A stretch of 5,177 nt of DNA from an uncultured Dietzia sp. Lineage in GTDB: Bacteria; Actinomycetota; Actinomycetes; Mycobacteriales; Mycobacteriaceae. Numbering within the stretch: position 1 is the first letter of the stretch; the number at the start of each line of letters is the position of its first letter. A model generated the notes under the pieces. That model did not search any database. It worked only from the letters and a program-made list of their open reading frames with translations, and was not told the origin of the DNA. A program made the position numbers and the translations under genes. The stretch is taken from the NCBI GenBank assembly GCA_946570335.1, contig CAMNYG010000127.1:1-5177 (forward strand), given 5' to 3'. Shown here in pieces: positions 1-5,177 of the stretch.

Positions 1-13
1 GCCAGGTGACGGC

Positions 14-61
14 TCAGGCGCCGACGCGCCGGCCGAGTACGAGACCGTTCCGTGTGTTCAT
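14..61 (-). CDS. Putative leaderless attenuation leader peptide (15 aa) of an ilvB-type operon
   Basis: A 15-codon minus-strand ORF reads MNTRNGLVLGRRVGA and stops with TGA. It contains Leu-Val-Leu in a row and a further Val, and uses the codon GTA, which is rare in high-GC genomes. Its ATG begins about 8 nt after the end of a good -10 hexamer, so the transcript should start at or next to the start codon, leaving no room for a ribosome binding site. Known: Corynebacterium glutamicum ilvBNC is controlled by attenuation with a short Val-rich leader peptide translated without a ribosome binding site. In M. tuberculosis the gene divergent from cfp6 (Rv3004) is ilvB1 (Rv3003c), and here a cfp6-like gene diverges from this ORF. 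Inferred: stalling at Leu/Val codons when charged tRNA is scarce would favour read-through into ilvBN to the left. The attenuator hairpins and ilvB itself lie outside the window, so the role is unproven. Confidence 0.6.
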   Translation of the reverse strand: MNTRNGLVLGRRVGA

Positions 62-68
62 GGGAGCA

Positions 69-98
69 AGACTAGGTGCCCGTCCTCCGCAGCGTCAA
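69..98 (-). promoter_or_regulatory. Promoter for the putative ilvB leader transcript
   Basis: On the minus strand a -35 hexamer TTGACG (plus-strand 93-98) is separated by 18 nt from a -10 hexamer TAGTCT (plus-strand 69-74). Both fit the housekeeping sigma factor consensus of actinobacteria (TTGAC and TANNNT). The predicted transcription start falls around 61-63, on or just before the ATG of the 15-codon leader ORF. It is the best-matching sigma-70-like promoter I found in the window. Confidence 0.6.
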
Positions 99-149
99 CT
101 CGTGGAACCCTGATCCCACTATGTGGTACGTGAGAGACTGGCGGGCATC

Positions 150-584
150 ATGAACGCCCCATTCAGCTCCCCCGTGCCGGAATCCACCCCCCGCGACCGT
201 GCACTCTTCCGGGTCAATCCGATGTCGTACATCGTCATCGCCATCATCGTGCTGTCGATCGCCTGGCCTGTCACCGCGTATCCACTCGCACTGGGCTGGC
301 TGGTGCTGCTCCCGATCGCCTTCGGGTGGTGGGTCGCCCGCACCTCCACCCGGCTCGACGCCGAGGGGGTGCACCTGTCGACCTGGCGCAACCGCCGGTC
401 CGTTCCGTGGGACGAGGTCAAGGGCGTGATGTTCCCGAAGAACGGATTCGCACGCCTGGTCACCACCTCGGACGATTCATTCCCGATGGGCGGGGTCTCC
501 TTCCATGATCTGCCCCGGCTCTCCCGCGCCAGCGGTGGACGGATCCGCGACCCCTACAGCACTCCTGCTCCCGGCGAGGACTGA
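150..584 (+). CDS. cfp6: Cfp6-like membrane protein with bacterial PH-like domain
   Basis: This 144-aa protein resembles M. tuberculosis low molecular weight antigen 6 (Cfp6, Rv3004). The similarity is clearest in the C-terminal half: a V-x-W-D-(E/D) motif at about residues 85-89, a basic/aromatic stretch, and an ending of the type G-G-R-I-R-D-P-Y. Two hydrophobic segments at about 26-44 and 47-63 form a membrane hairpin. A PH-like domain (bPH_6 type) follows at about 65-135, predicted to face the cytoplasm. The biochemical role of the family is unknown; M. tuberculosis Cfp6 was first described as a culture-filtrate antigen. I chose ATG 150, which has a weak GAGAG about 13 nt upstream. An in-frame GTG at 123 would add nine residues without a better ribosome site. 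The gene diverges from the putative ilvB leader, and its last 108 nt overlap the antisense permease-like gene. Family confidence is high, exact start moderate. Confidence 0.85.
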   Translation: MNAPFSSPVPESTPRDRALFRVNPMSYIVIAIIVLSIAWPVTAYPLALGWLVLLPIAFGWWVARTSTRLDAEGVHLSTWRNRRSVPWDEVKGVMFPKNGFARLVTTSDDSFPMGGVSFHDLPRLSRASGGRIRDPYSTPAPGED

Positions 585-1997
585 CTCTTTCGCCGCGCTC
601 TTGCCGGACGAGCGGGTCCGACCGAAGCCGTTCCCGAAGGGCAGGCTGCTGGCCACCCCCCGGCCGGCGGGCACGCGGTCAGCGACGCTTTGCCGCCTGA
701 GTCCCATCCGTTCGTACAGCAGGGTCACGGCCACCCCCAGGACGACCCCGGCGACACACCATCCGACGAGCACCCAGACCGCATGGCCCAGCCCCGCACC
801 CCAGCTCGAATCGAAGAACATGATCGCCCGCAGACCGAGGTACGCCTGATGCATCGGTTCGAGCGACCCGATCGCCACGAACACCTGCGGCAGCATCTGG
901 GTGGGCGTCGCGCCACCGGAGGTCGGGATACCAAGCACCACGAACAGCACCAGATTGACGAGCAGGCCCGCGTTACCGATGGCCGCGAGGATCGAGTGGG
1001 CACAGACCCCGACCGCGATGATCACCAGATTCGAGAACCAGAACAGGTCCCAGCCGTCGTACCCCGTCACCCCGATGATGTCCGCGACCCACAGACACAG
1101 CGCTGACACGAGCGGTGCCGTGACGACCGTGACCGCCCACTTGCGGAAGATGGTGTGCAATCGTCCGAACGGTGCGACATGCACGTGCAGGACCAGGGGG
1201 CCGATCTCCAGCGGGATGAACCCCAGCCGGGCGTCCAGCAGGTTCGAGATGATCATCGCGCCGGTGAACCCGGCCAGGATCAGGATGAGCGAGTAGAACA
1301 TCGGCAGAGACGCATTGGACACACCGTCCGGCAGCGGGTTCCACTCGGTCACGTCGACCTGGACCGGATACTGCAGCGCCAGTGCCGCCGCGGCGCCGAC
1401 CTGACGCCCGTCGGCCTCGGCCAGCATCGTGGAATCGGACACCAGCTTGGCGCCCATGGTCTCGTGGAGCGACTCCCTCATACCATCGGCGACGGTGTTC
1501 ATGACCTGACCGGACACGATCGAGACCCTGGGTGAGTACTGCAGCGTCACCGTCGCCCGCTCGGGTGGTTCACCGGCGTCACCAGCCTCGGTCGCCGCAG
1601 CTTCCACCAGATCCGCCACCTGCTGGCTCAGCTCCGGGGCGATACGGACGGCACCGAAGTACGAACCGTCGCGCAAGCCCGCCTCGGCCTCGTCGGCATC
1701 CACGATGTGCAGCCGCAGCTTCTCCCAGTCGTTGTTCTGGAGCAGACCGGCGGTGATCTGGGTACCCACATCGAGATTCCGGGGACCGACCGGGGTCTCC
1801 AGTGTCGCGCCGACGTCCTCGTTCACCACGGCCACCGGCACGTGCCTCGCGTGCGCCTGCGGATCCGCGGTACCGCCGAGGTACATGAACGCAAGCAGGA
1901 AGAACAGCCCGCAGACCACGACGATCGCGCCCACGGAGTGCGAGGCGAACTCGCGGAAGCCACCAGTGTGACCGGAGTCGGTCATCTGATTCCCCAT
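477..1997 (-). CDS. YhgE/Pip- or SNG1-like (DUF3533-like) ABC-2-type membrane protein
   Basis: This 506-aa protein has the architecture of the YhgE/Pip and SNG1/DUF3533 group. A first membrane segment lies at about 22-41. A large extracytoplasmic domain spans about 42-230 and opens with the family-typical V-A-V-V-N-E-D-V-G (about 55-63). A block of membrane segments follows at about 232-251, 284-308, 321-340, 343-358 and 402-428. A G-I-P-T-S-G-G motif at about 356-362 resembles the SSGG-type motif of ABC-2-like permeases. There is no ATP-binding domain here or next door. Related proteins include a phage infection protein (Pip) and membrane subunits of uncharacterised exporters; the substrate is unknown. 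The last ~75 residues are Ser/Gly/Ala-rich and probably disordered. Part of this tail is encoded antisense to the cfp6-like gene. An alternative ATG at 1985, preceded by GGGGA at sensible spacing, would give 502 aa and may be the true start. It is transcribed divergently from ilvD. Confidence 0.75.
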   Translation of the reverse strand: MGNQMTDSGHTGGFREFASHSVGAIVVVCGLFFLLAFMYLGGTADPQAHARHVPVAVVNEDVGATLETPVGPRNLDVGTQITAGLLQNNDWEKLRLHIVDADEAEAGLRDGSYFGAVRIAPELSQQVADLVEAAATEAGDAGEPPERATVTLQYSPRVSIVSGQVMNTVADGMRESLHETMGAKLVSDSTMLAEADGRQVGAAAALALQYPVQVDVTEWNPLPDGVSNASLPMFYSLILILAGFTGAMIISNLLDARLGFIPLEIGPLVLHVHVAPFGRLHTIFRKWAVTVVTAPLVSALCLWVADIIGVTGYDGWDLFWFSNLVIIAVGVCAHSILAAIGNAGLLVNLVLFVVLGIPTSGGATPTQMLPQVFVAIGSLEPMHQAYLGLRAIMFFDSSWGAGLGHAVWVLVGWCVAGVVLGVAVTLLYERMGLRRQSVADRVPAGRGVASSLPFGNGFGRTRSSGKSAAKESVLAGSRSAVGVADPSTAGAGEPGQIMEGDPAHRE

Positions 1998-2004
1998 TCA
2001 CCGA

Positions 2005-2035
2005 TTCACGAGCCGACCGGACGGTCGACCGTGAA
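2005..2035. repeat. Nested dyad: possible operator near the permease-like gene
   Basis: A perfect 12-nt palindrome, ACGGTCGACCGT, lies at 2021-2032. It partly overlaps a wider dyad formed by TTCACG (2005-2010) and CGTGAA (2030-2035). The dyad sits 8 nt upstream of the first possible start codon of the permease-like gene, a position suited to a repressor. Short GC-rich palindromes arise by chance in such DNA, so regulator binding is only a guess. Confidence 0.3.
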
Positions 2036-2065
2036 GAGGGTAACCCCCTGCCGGGGCGTATCGTA

Positions 2066-2095
2066 GGGGCGGCCACGGCACTGATCGGCCTCCCC
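2066..2095 (+). repeat. Imperfect hairpin upstream of ilvD
   Basis: GGGG-C-GGCC (2066-2074) pairs with GGCC-T-CCCC (2087-2095), leaving one C/T mismatch and a 12-nt loop. It lies 64 nt before the ilvD start codon, at or just after the only candidate transcription start. It could be an RNA hairpin in the ilvD leader or a protein-binding dyad. No T-box sequence is visible around it. Confidence 0.3.
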
Positions 2096-2159
2096 CGGGG
2101 CACCCGTCGCCAGCATCCACGTTGTAGTAACCACAGCCACCGAATCGGATCGAGGTCCC

Positions 2160-3998
2160 ATGCCGCCCTTGAGGTCACGAACCAGTACCGCCGGACGCAA
2201 CGCCGCGGGGGCCAGGGCCCTCTGGCGCGCCACCGGGATGACGGACTCGGACTTCGGGAAACCGATCATCGCGATCGCCAACTCGTACACCCAGTTCGTG
2301 CCGGGGCACGTGCACCTGAAGAACGTGGGCGAGATCGTCGCCGAGCAGATCGCGGAGGCCGGCGGTGTGGCCCGGGAGTTCCACACGATCGCGGTCGACG
2401 ACGGCATCGCGATGGGCCACGCGGGCATGCTCTACTCCCTGCCGAGCCGCGAGATCATCGCCGACTCCGTCGAGTACATGGTCAACGCCCACACCGCGGA
2501 TGCGCTCGTCTGCATCTCGAACTGCGACAAGATCACACCGGGCATGCTCAACGCCGCCATGCGGCTGAACATCCCGACCGTGTTCGTCTCGGGCGGGCCG
2601 ATGGAGTCCGGCTTCTCGGTCGTGGTGGACGGTGTGGTCAAGGCCGGATCCGACCTCGTCACCGCCATCTCCGCGTCGGCGAACTCGTCGATCGATGACG
2701 ACAGCCTGGACACGATCGAGCGCTCGGCATGCCCCACCTGTGGTTCGTGCTCGGGCATGTTCACCGCCAACTCGATGAACTGCCTCACGGAGGCGCTGGG
2801 CCTGTCGCTGCCCGGCAACGGTTCGACCCTGGCCACCCACAGCGCCCGCCGTGCGCTGTTCTCCGAGGCCGGACGCCTGATCGTCGACCTGTGCACCCGG
2901 TATTACCGGGAGGACGACGAGTCGGTCCTGCCGCGGTCGGTGGCGACCAAGTCCGCGTTCACCAATGCCATGGCCCTGGACGTCGCGATGGGCGGCTCGA
3001 CTAACACGGTGCTGCACATCCTCGCGGCCGCCCGGGAGGGCGAGGTCGACTTCGATCTGCACGACATCGAGGAGGTCTCCCGGCGCGTGCCGTGCCTGGC
3101 CAAGGTCGCACCCAACTCCGACTACTACATGGAGCACGTCCATCGCGCCGGCGGCATCCCGGCGATCCTGGGCGAGCTGTACCGGGGTGGCCTGCTCGAG
3201 ACGGACGTGCACTCGGTGCACTCCCCCTCTCTTGAGCAGTACATCGCGGACTGGGACATCCGGAGCGGTACCGCCACCGAGGAGGCCATCGAGCTGTTCC
3301 ACGCGGCACCCGGCGGCGTGCGCACCACCGAGCCGTTTTCCACCGACAACCGCTGGGAGTCACTGGACACCGACGCGGTGAACGGCTGTATCCATTCGGT
3401 CGAACACCCAGCGACCGCGGAGGGTGGCCTGGCGGTGCTCCGTGGCAACATCGCGCCGAACGGCTCGGTCTTCAAGACCGCGGGTGTGTCCGAGGAGAAC
3501 TTCCGCTTCTCCGGCCCGGCCCGCGTGGTCGAGTCCCAGGAAGAGGCCGTGTCGGTGATCCTGGGCAAGAAGCTCGTCGCCGGCGAGGTGCTCGTGGTGC
3601 TCTACGAAGGTCCCGCAGGAGGGCCGGGTATGCAAGAAATGCTGCACCCGACCGCGTTCATCAAGGGAGCCGGGCTCGGAACAAAGTGCGCGCTCATCAC
3701 CGACGGTCGGTTCTCCGGCGGTTCATCAGGCTTGTCGATCGGCCATATCGCGCCGGAGGCGGCCGCGGGCGGCCCGATCGGCCTGGTGCGGGACGGCGAC
3801 ATCGTGACGATCGATGTGGCCACGCGCTCGATCAACGTGGATGTCGACGACGACGAGCTGGCCCGCCGTCGTGCGGAGAAGGGACCGCTGCCGTGGCGGC
3901 CCGTCAAGCGTGAGCGCACGGTGACCGCCGCCCTGCGTGCGTACGCCTCGATGGCCTCGTCAGCGGACAAGGGCGCGGTGCGCATCCTGCCCGACTGA
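2160..3998 (+). CDS. ilvD: Dihydroxy-acid dehydratase (EC 4.2.1.9), long [4Fe-4S]-type
   Basis: IlvD dehydrates 2,3-dihydroxy-isovalerate and 2,3-dihydroxy-3-methylvalerate to the 2-keto acids that precede valine, leucine and isoleucine, in the cytoplasm. The 612-aa protein is full length and closely resembles the Corynebacterium and E. coli enzymes from end to end. Visible features are D80-D81 in D-D-G-I-A-M-G-H, the first family signature C-D-K-I-T-P-G beginning at C122 (with D123 and K124, the lysine carbamylated in relatives), the C-P-T-C-G-S-C motif (C191, C194, C197), and the second signature [12 protein letters not shown] at 511-522. Position 49 is Gly (V-P-G-H) instead of the Cys found in P-C-N enzymes with a [2Fe-2S] cluster, so a labile [4Fe-4S] cluster is expected. 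ATG 2160 matches the family N-terminus (P-L-R-S). It is monocistronic here, diverges from the permease-like gene and ends before a strong inverted repeat. Confidence 0.98.
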   Translation: MPPLRSRTSTAGRNAAGARALWRATGMTDSDFGKPIIAIANSYTQFVPGHVHLKNVGEIVAEQIAEAGGVAREFHTIAVDDGIAMGHAGMLYSLPSREIIADSVEYMVNAHTADALVCISNCDKITPGMLNAAMRLNIPTVFVSGGPMESGFSVVVDGVVKAGSDLVTAISASANSSIDDDSLDTIERSACPTCGSCSGMFTANSMNCLTEALGLSLPGNGSTLATHSARRALFSEAGRLIVDLCTRYYREDDESVLPRSVATKSAFTNAMALDVAMGGSTNTVLHILAAAREGEVDFDLHDIEEVSRRVPCLAKVAPNSDYYMEHVHRAGGIPAILGELYRGGLLETDVHSVHSPSLEQYIADWDIRSGTATEEAIELFHAAPGGVRTTEPFSTDNRWESLDTDAVNGCIHSVEHPATAEGGLAVLRGNIAPNGSVFKTAGVSEENFRFSGPARVVESQEEAVSVILGKKLVAGEVLVVLYEGPAGGPGMQEMLHPTAFIKGAGLGTKCALITDGRFSGGSSGLSIGHIAPEAAAGGPIGLVRDGDIVTIDVATRSINVDVDDDELARRRAEKGPLPWRPVKRERTVTAALRAYASMASSADKGAVRILPD

Positions 3999-4021
3999 CC
4001 GGGATCCCGGCCGGACAGGAG

Positions 4022-4069
4022 CCGACGTGAGGAGGGGCCGACCGGATGGTCGGCCCCTCCTCACGTCGG
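4022..4069. terminator. Bidirectional terminator: perfect 22-bp inverted repeat
   Basis: Two perfectly complementary 22-nt arms (4022-4043 and 4048-4069; 17 of 22 pairs are G-C) enclose a GGAT loop. The repeat lies in the 77-nt gap between convergent ilvD, which stops at 3998, and the doxX-like gene, which ends at 4076. It can therefore serve both transcripts. No T-tract follows on either strand, as is common for actinobacterial hairpin terminators. A small 12-nt palindrome, CCGGGATCCCGG, directly follows the ilvD stop codon at 3999-4010. Confidence 0.85.
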
Positions 4070-4075
4070 TGTGGG

Positions 4076-4873
4076 TCAGCCGCTGGTGACCGGGGCGCTG
4101 TCCGTGTGGGAGGTGAGCGGGTTGGTGCCGTTGAAGAAGTACCACACCACTATGGCGATCACTGCGACGATCACCAGCCAGATGAGACCGCTGAAGCGTG
4201 GGCGGTGCGACCATCCCCATCGACGGTCGACCGCCCACCTGCCCGGCCCGGTGAACAGCAGGGCGAGCAGGCTGGCCGCATACAGGACCGAGGGTTCCAG
4301 CCCACGGGTCGTCGTGCCCAGCAGGGGCACCGGCTCGTTGCCCGTCAGCGCGATCGCGATACCGAGGCCGGTGAGCCCGAGCAGACCGGCCGCCGCGATC
4401 GGCGCCGCCAGGCCGATCACCAGCATGACTCCCGCCACCAGCTCGATCGCTCCTCCCCCGATCGCGAGGACACGCGCCTGGTCGTAGCCGGCATCGGTGA
4501 GGATCTGGGCCGTTCCGTCGATCCCCGGGCCGTTGAAGACGCCGAACAGCTTCTGCAGGCCGCGCAGCGTCAGCAGCACCCCCACGGTGACGCGGAGGAT
4601 GAACAGACCCAGGTCCGTCGTGCCGCGCGGTCCGACGTCCGCGCGCGACTCGGGCTCGATCGTGGTGGGCCCGTCGCCGAAGGGCAGCGGTGCAGAGACG
4701 TCGTATCCGCCTGACTCGGCGAACTGGGAGTAGTCGGTCGCCCCGGCCGCCGGGAATGCCGTGGTCGCGGTGTCCCCGGTGACCGCACCCGATGCGGCGG
4801 GGACGTCCAGCGGGTAGTCGACGTCGTGGATGATCTCGGTACGGGCGTCGTCTCCGGGCTTTGAAGAAGTCAC
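4076..4873 (-). CDS. DoxX-family integral membrane protein (Rv3005c-like)
   Basis: The first ~85 of 265 residues are hydrophilic, acidic and Asp/Thr/Ala-rich, probably disordered. A DoxX-type membrane domain follows, starting D-L-G-L-F-I-L-R-V at about 87 and including the conserved region G-L-Q-K-L-F-G (105-111). Membrane segments lie at about 87-105, 135-154, 156-176, 195-208 and 228-247, with a short polar C-terminus. In M. tuberculosis the DoxX protein Rv3005c sits between cfp6 and lppZ and forms a membrane-associated oxidoreductase complex with superoxide dismutase SodA and thiosulfate sulfurtransferase SseA. Orthology is inferred here from fold and from the adjacent lppZ-like gene. The start is GTG 4873: a -10 hexamer TACAGT ends 6 nt upstream and no ribosome site is visible, which suggests a leaderless mRNA. 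It is convergent with ilvD and divergent from the lppZ-like gene. Confidence 0.85.
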   Translation of the reverse strand: MTSSKPGDDARTEIIHDVDYPLDVPAASGAVTGDTATTAFPAAGATDYSQFAESGGYDVSAPLPFGDGPTTIEPESRADVGPRGTTDLGLFILRVTVGVLLTLRGLQKLFGVFNGPGIDGTAQILTDAGYDQARVLAIGGGAIELVAGVMLVIGLAAPIAAAGLLGLTGLGIAIALTGNEPVPLLGTTTRGLEPSVLYAASLLALLFTGPGRWAVDRRWGWSHRPRFSGLIWLVIVAVIAIVVWYFFNGTNPLTSHTDSAPVTSG

Positions 4874-4879
4874 GAATCG

Positions 4880-4885
4880 ACTGTA
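4880..4885 (-). promoter_or_regulatory. -10 box of a leaderless promoter for the DoxX-family gene
   Basis: The minus strand reads TACAGT, then 6 nt, then the GTG start codon. This places the transcription start at or within a base of the GTG. No recognisable TTGAC element occurs 16-19 nt further upstream, which is common in leaderless actinobacterial promoters. Confidence 0.5.
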
Positions 4886-4926
4886 GGCCGCCAGCGGCGC
4901 CCGCGCATCGAGGACACGGCGGGCCG

Positions 4927-4932
4927 TACTCT
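4927..4932 (+). promoter_or_regulatory. -10 box of a leaderless promoter for the lppZ-like gene
   Basis: TACTCT fits TANNNT and ends 7 nt before ATG 4940, placing the transcription start at the start codon. There is no purine-rich ribosome site between them. A -35 element is not obvious. It lies about 40 nt from the opposing -10 box of the DoxX-family gene. Confidence 0.5.
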
Positions 4933-4939
4933 AGTCGGT

Positions 4940-5177
4940 ATGAGATCGATCCCGCTGCTCCTGGCGCTGACACTGGTGGTGTCCGGATGCGCGAGGTTCG
5001 ACGACCGGCTGGACGAACCGTTCACGCCCGTGCCCGGGCCGGGGATGGGAGCCGCACCCCCGTCGCAGCCACCGGGTGCCGCGCCCCCGCCACCGACCTC
5101 GGGAACCGGGGAGCCGGAAGCGCCACCTCGCGAGGACGGTCCGTGTGCCGATCCGGACCCGGCGGTCATCGCGACCT
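4940..5177 (+). CDS. lppZ: LppZ-like lipoprotein, N-terminal part (cut by window edge)
   Basis: Only the first 79 codons are present, and the frame stays open to the edge. The protein starts M-R-S followed by a hydrophobic core and a lipobox V-S-G-C with the lipidated cysteine at residue 17, so it should be exported and anchored to the outer face of the membrane. The residues after the lipobox, C-A-R-F-D-D-R-L-D-E-P-F-T, closely resemble M. tuberculosis LppZ (Rv3006). As in LppZ, a proline-rich linker follows (about residues 30-64) and then a Cys-containing start of the folded domain. LppZ-type proteins carry a beta-propeller related to PQQ-dependent glucose/sorbosone dehydrogenases; that domain would lie beyond the edge and cannot be checked. 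The gene is divergent from the doxX-like gene, matching Rv3005c-Rv3006. The mRNA is probably leaderless. Confidence 0.85.
   Translation, partial: MRSIPLLLALTLVVSGCARFDDRLDEPFTPVPGPGMGAAPPSQPPGAAPPPPTSGTGEPEAPPREDGPCADPDPAVIAT

Larger units (their letters stand above)
1998..2159. promoter_or_regulatory. Divergent intergenic region between the permease-like gene and ilvD
   Basis: These 162 nt must carry promoters for both flanking genes. For ilvD the only plus-strand hexamer fitting TANNNT that I found is TATCGT at 2059-2064, which would give a leader of roughly 90 nt; no convincing -35 accompanies it. For the minus strand, TACGAT (2060-2065) and TACCCT (2037-2042) are candidate -10 boxes, also without clear -35 elements. 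The ilvD ribosome site is GAGG at 2152-2155, only 4 nt from the ATG. A GGA at 2147-2149 gives a more usual spacing. Two inverted repeats inside this region are listed separately. Confidence 0.4.

Noticed and set aside
104..131. ECF-sigma-like promoter (GGAAC then CGTG) upstream of the Cfp6-like gene
   Set aside because: The spacer of 20 nt is too long and the -10 part poor; chance match.
123..149. GTG at 123 as start of the Cfp6-like protein
   Set aside because: It adds nine residues not matching the family and has no ribosome site; ATG 150 is the simpler choice, though not proven.
2031..2066. Possible 11-residue leader peptide upstream of ilvD (GTG start, two Val codons)
   Set aside because: There is no ribosome site, no promoter placing its start codon at a 5' end, and no enrichment of branched-chain codons. 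It ends inside the candidate -10 region for ilvD.
1998..2159. T-box riboswitch in the ilvD leader
   Set aside because: The GGGTAACCC stretch at 2038-2046 recalls part of a T-box, but the conserved AGGGTGGNACCGCG core and a specifier stem are absent.
2175..3302. Long minus-strand open frame (375 codons) antisense to ilvD
   Set aside because: It mirrors the G/C-rich third positions of ilvD, its translation is Arg/Gly/His-rich with no recognisable domain, and ilvD is certain.
4046..4714. Plus-strand open frame of 222 codons antisense to the doxX-like gene, starting in the terminator loop
   Set aside because: Low-complexity, charged translation with no family resemblance. The opposite strand encodes a clear membrane protein.
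3960..4973. Minus-strand open frame of 337 codons across the ilvD end, the doxX-like gene and the lppZ start
   Set aside because: The product is extremely Arg/Gly/Pro-rich, and it overlaps three well-supported genes and the terminator in another frame. It is a compositional artefact.

Overview
The window is a gene-dense, high-GC piece of chromosome with strong G/C preference at third codon positions. The gene content points to the Mycobacteriales (Corynebacterium/Dietzia/Gordonia/Rhodococcus side). A Cfp6-type bacterial PH-domain protein, a DoxX-family membrane protein and an LppZ-type lipoprotein are recognisable counterparts of Rv3004, Rv3005c and Rv3006 of Mycobacterium tuberculosis. The dihydroxy-acid dehydratase is the long Corynebacterium/E. 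coli type rather than the M. tuberculosis Rv0189c type, which argues against Mycobacterium itself. I cannot name the genus from sequence alone.

Layout, left to right: (1) 14-98, minus strand: a promoter (TTGACG, 18-nt spacer, TAGTCT) followed by a 15-codon ORF rich in Leu/Val whose ATG lies at the predicted transcription start. This looks like a leaderless attenuation leader peptide for an ilvB(NC) operon running off the left edge. (2) 150-584, plus: Cfp6-like membrane protein with a PH-like domain. (3) 477-1997, minus: a YhgE/Pip-SNG1-like (DUF3533-like) membrane protein whose 3' end overlaps the Cfp6 gene tail-to-tail by 108 nt. (4) 1998-2159: a 162-nt divergent intergenic region with several inverted repeats. 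(5) 2160-3998, plus: ilvD, complete. (6) 4022-4069: a perfect 22-bp inverted repeat, probably a bidirectional terminator. (7) 4076-4873, minus: DoxX-family protein. (8) 4874-4939: a 66-nt divergent promoter region in which both genes appear to be leaderless. (9) 4940 to the right edge, plus: the start of an LppZ-like lipoprotein.

The region joins two themes. One is branched-chain amino acid synthesis: ilvD here, and by inference acetohydroxyacid synthase ilvBN to the left under attenuation control. The other is a conserved actinobacterial envelope neighbourhood (cfp6, doxX, lppZ), which is contiguous in M. tuberculosis but here is interrupted by the permease-like gene and ilvD. There is no sign of mobile elements, CRISPR arrays, tRNA or rRNA genes. 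The most interesting element is the small leader peptide with its promoter at the left edge, which is too short for routine gene calling.
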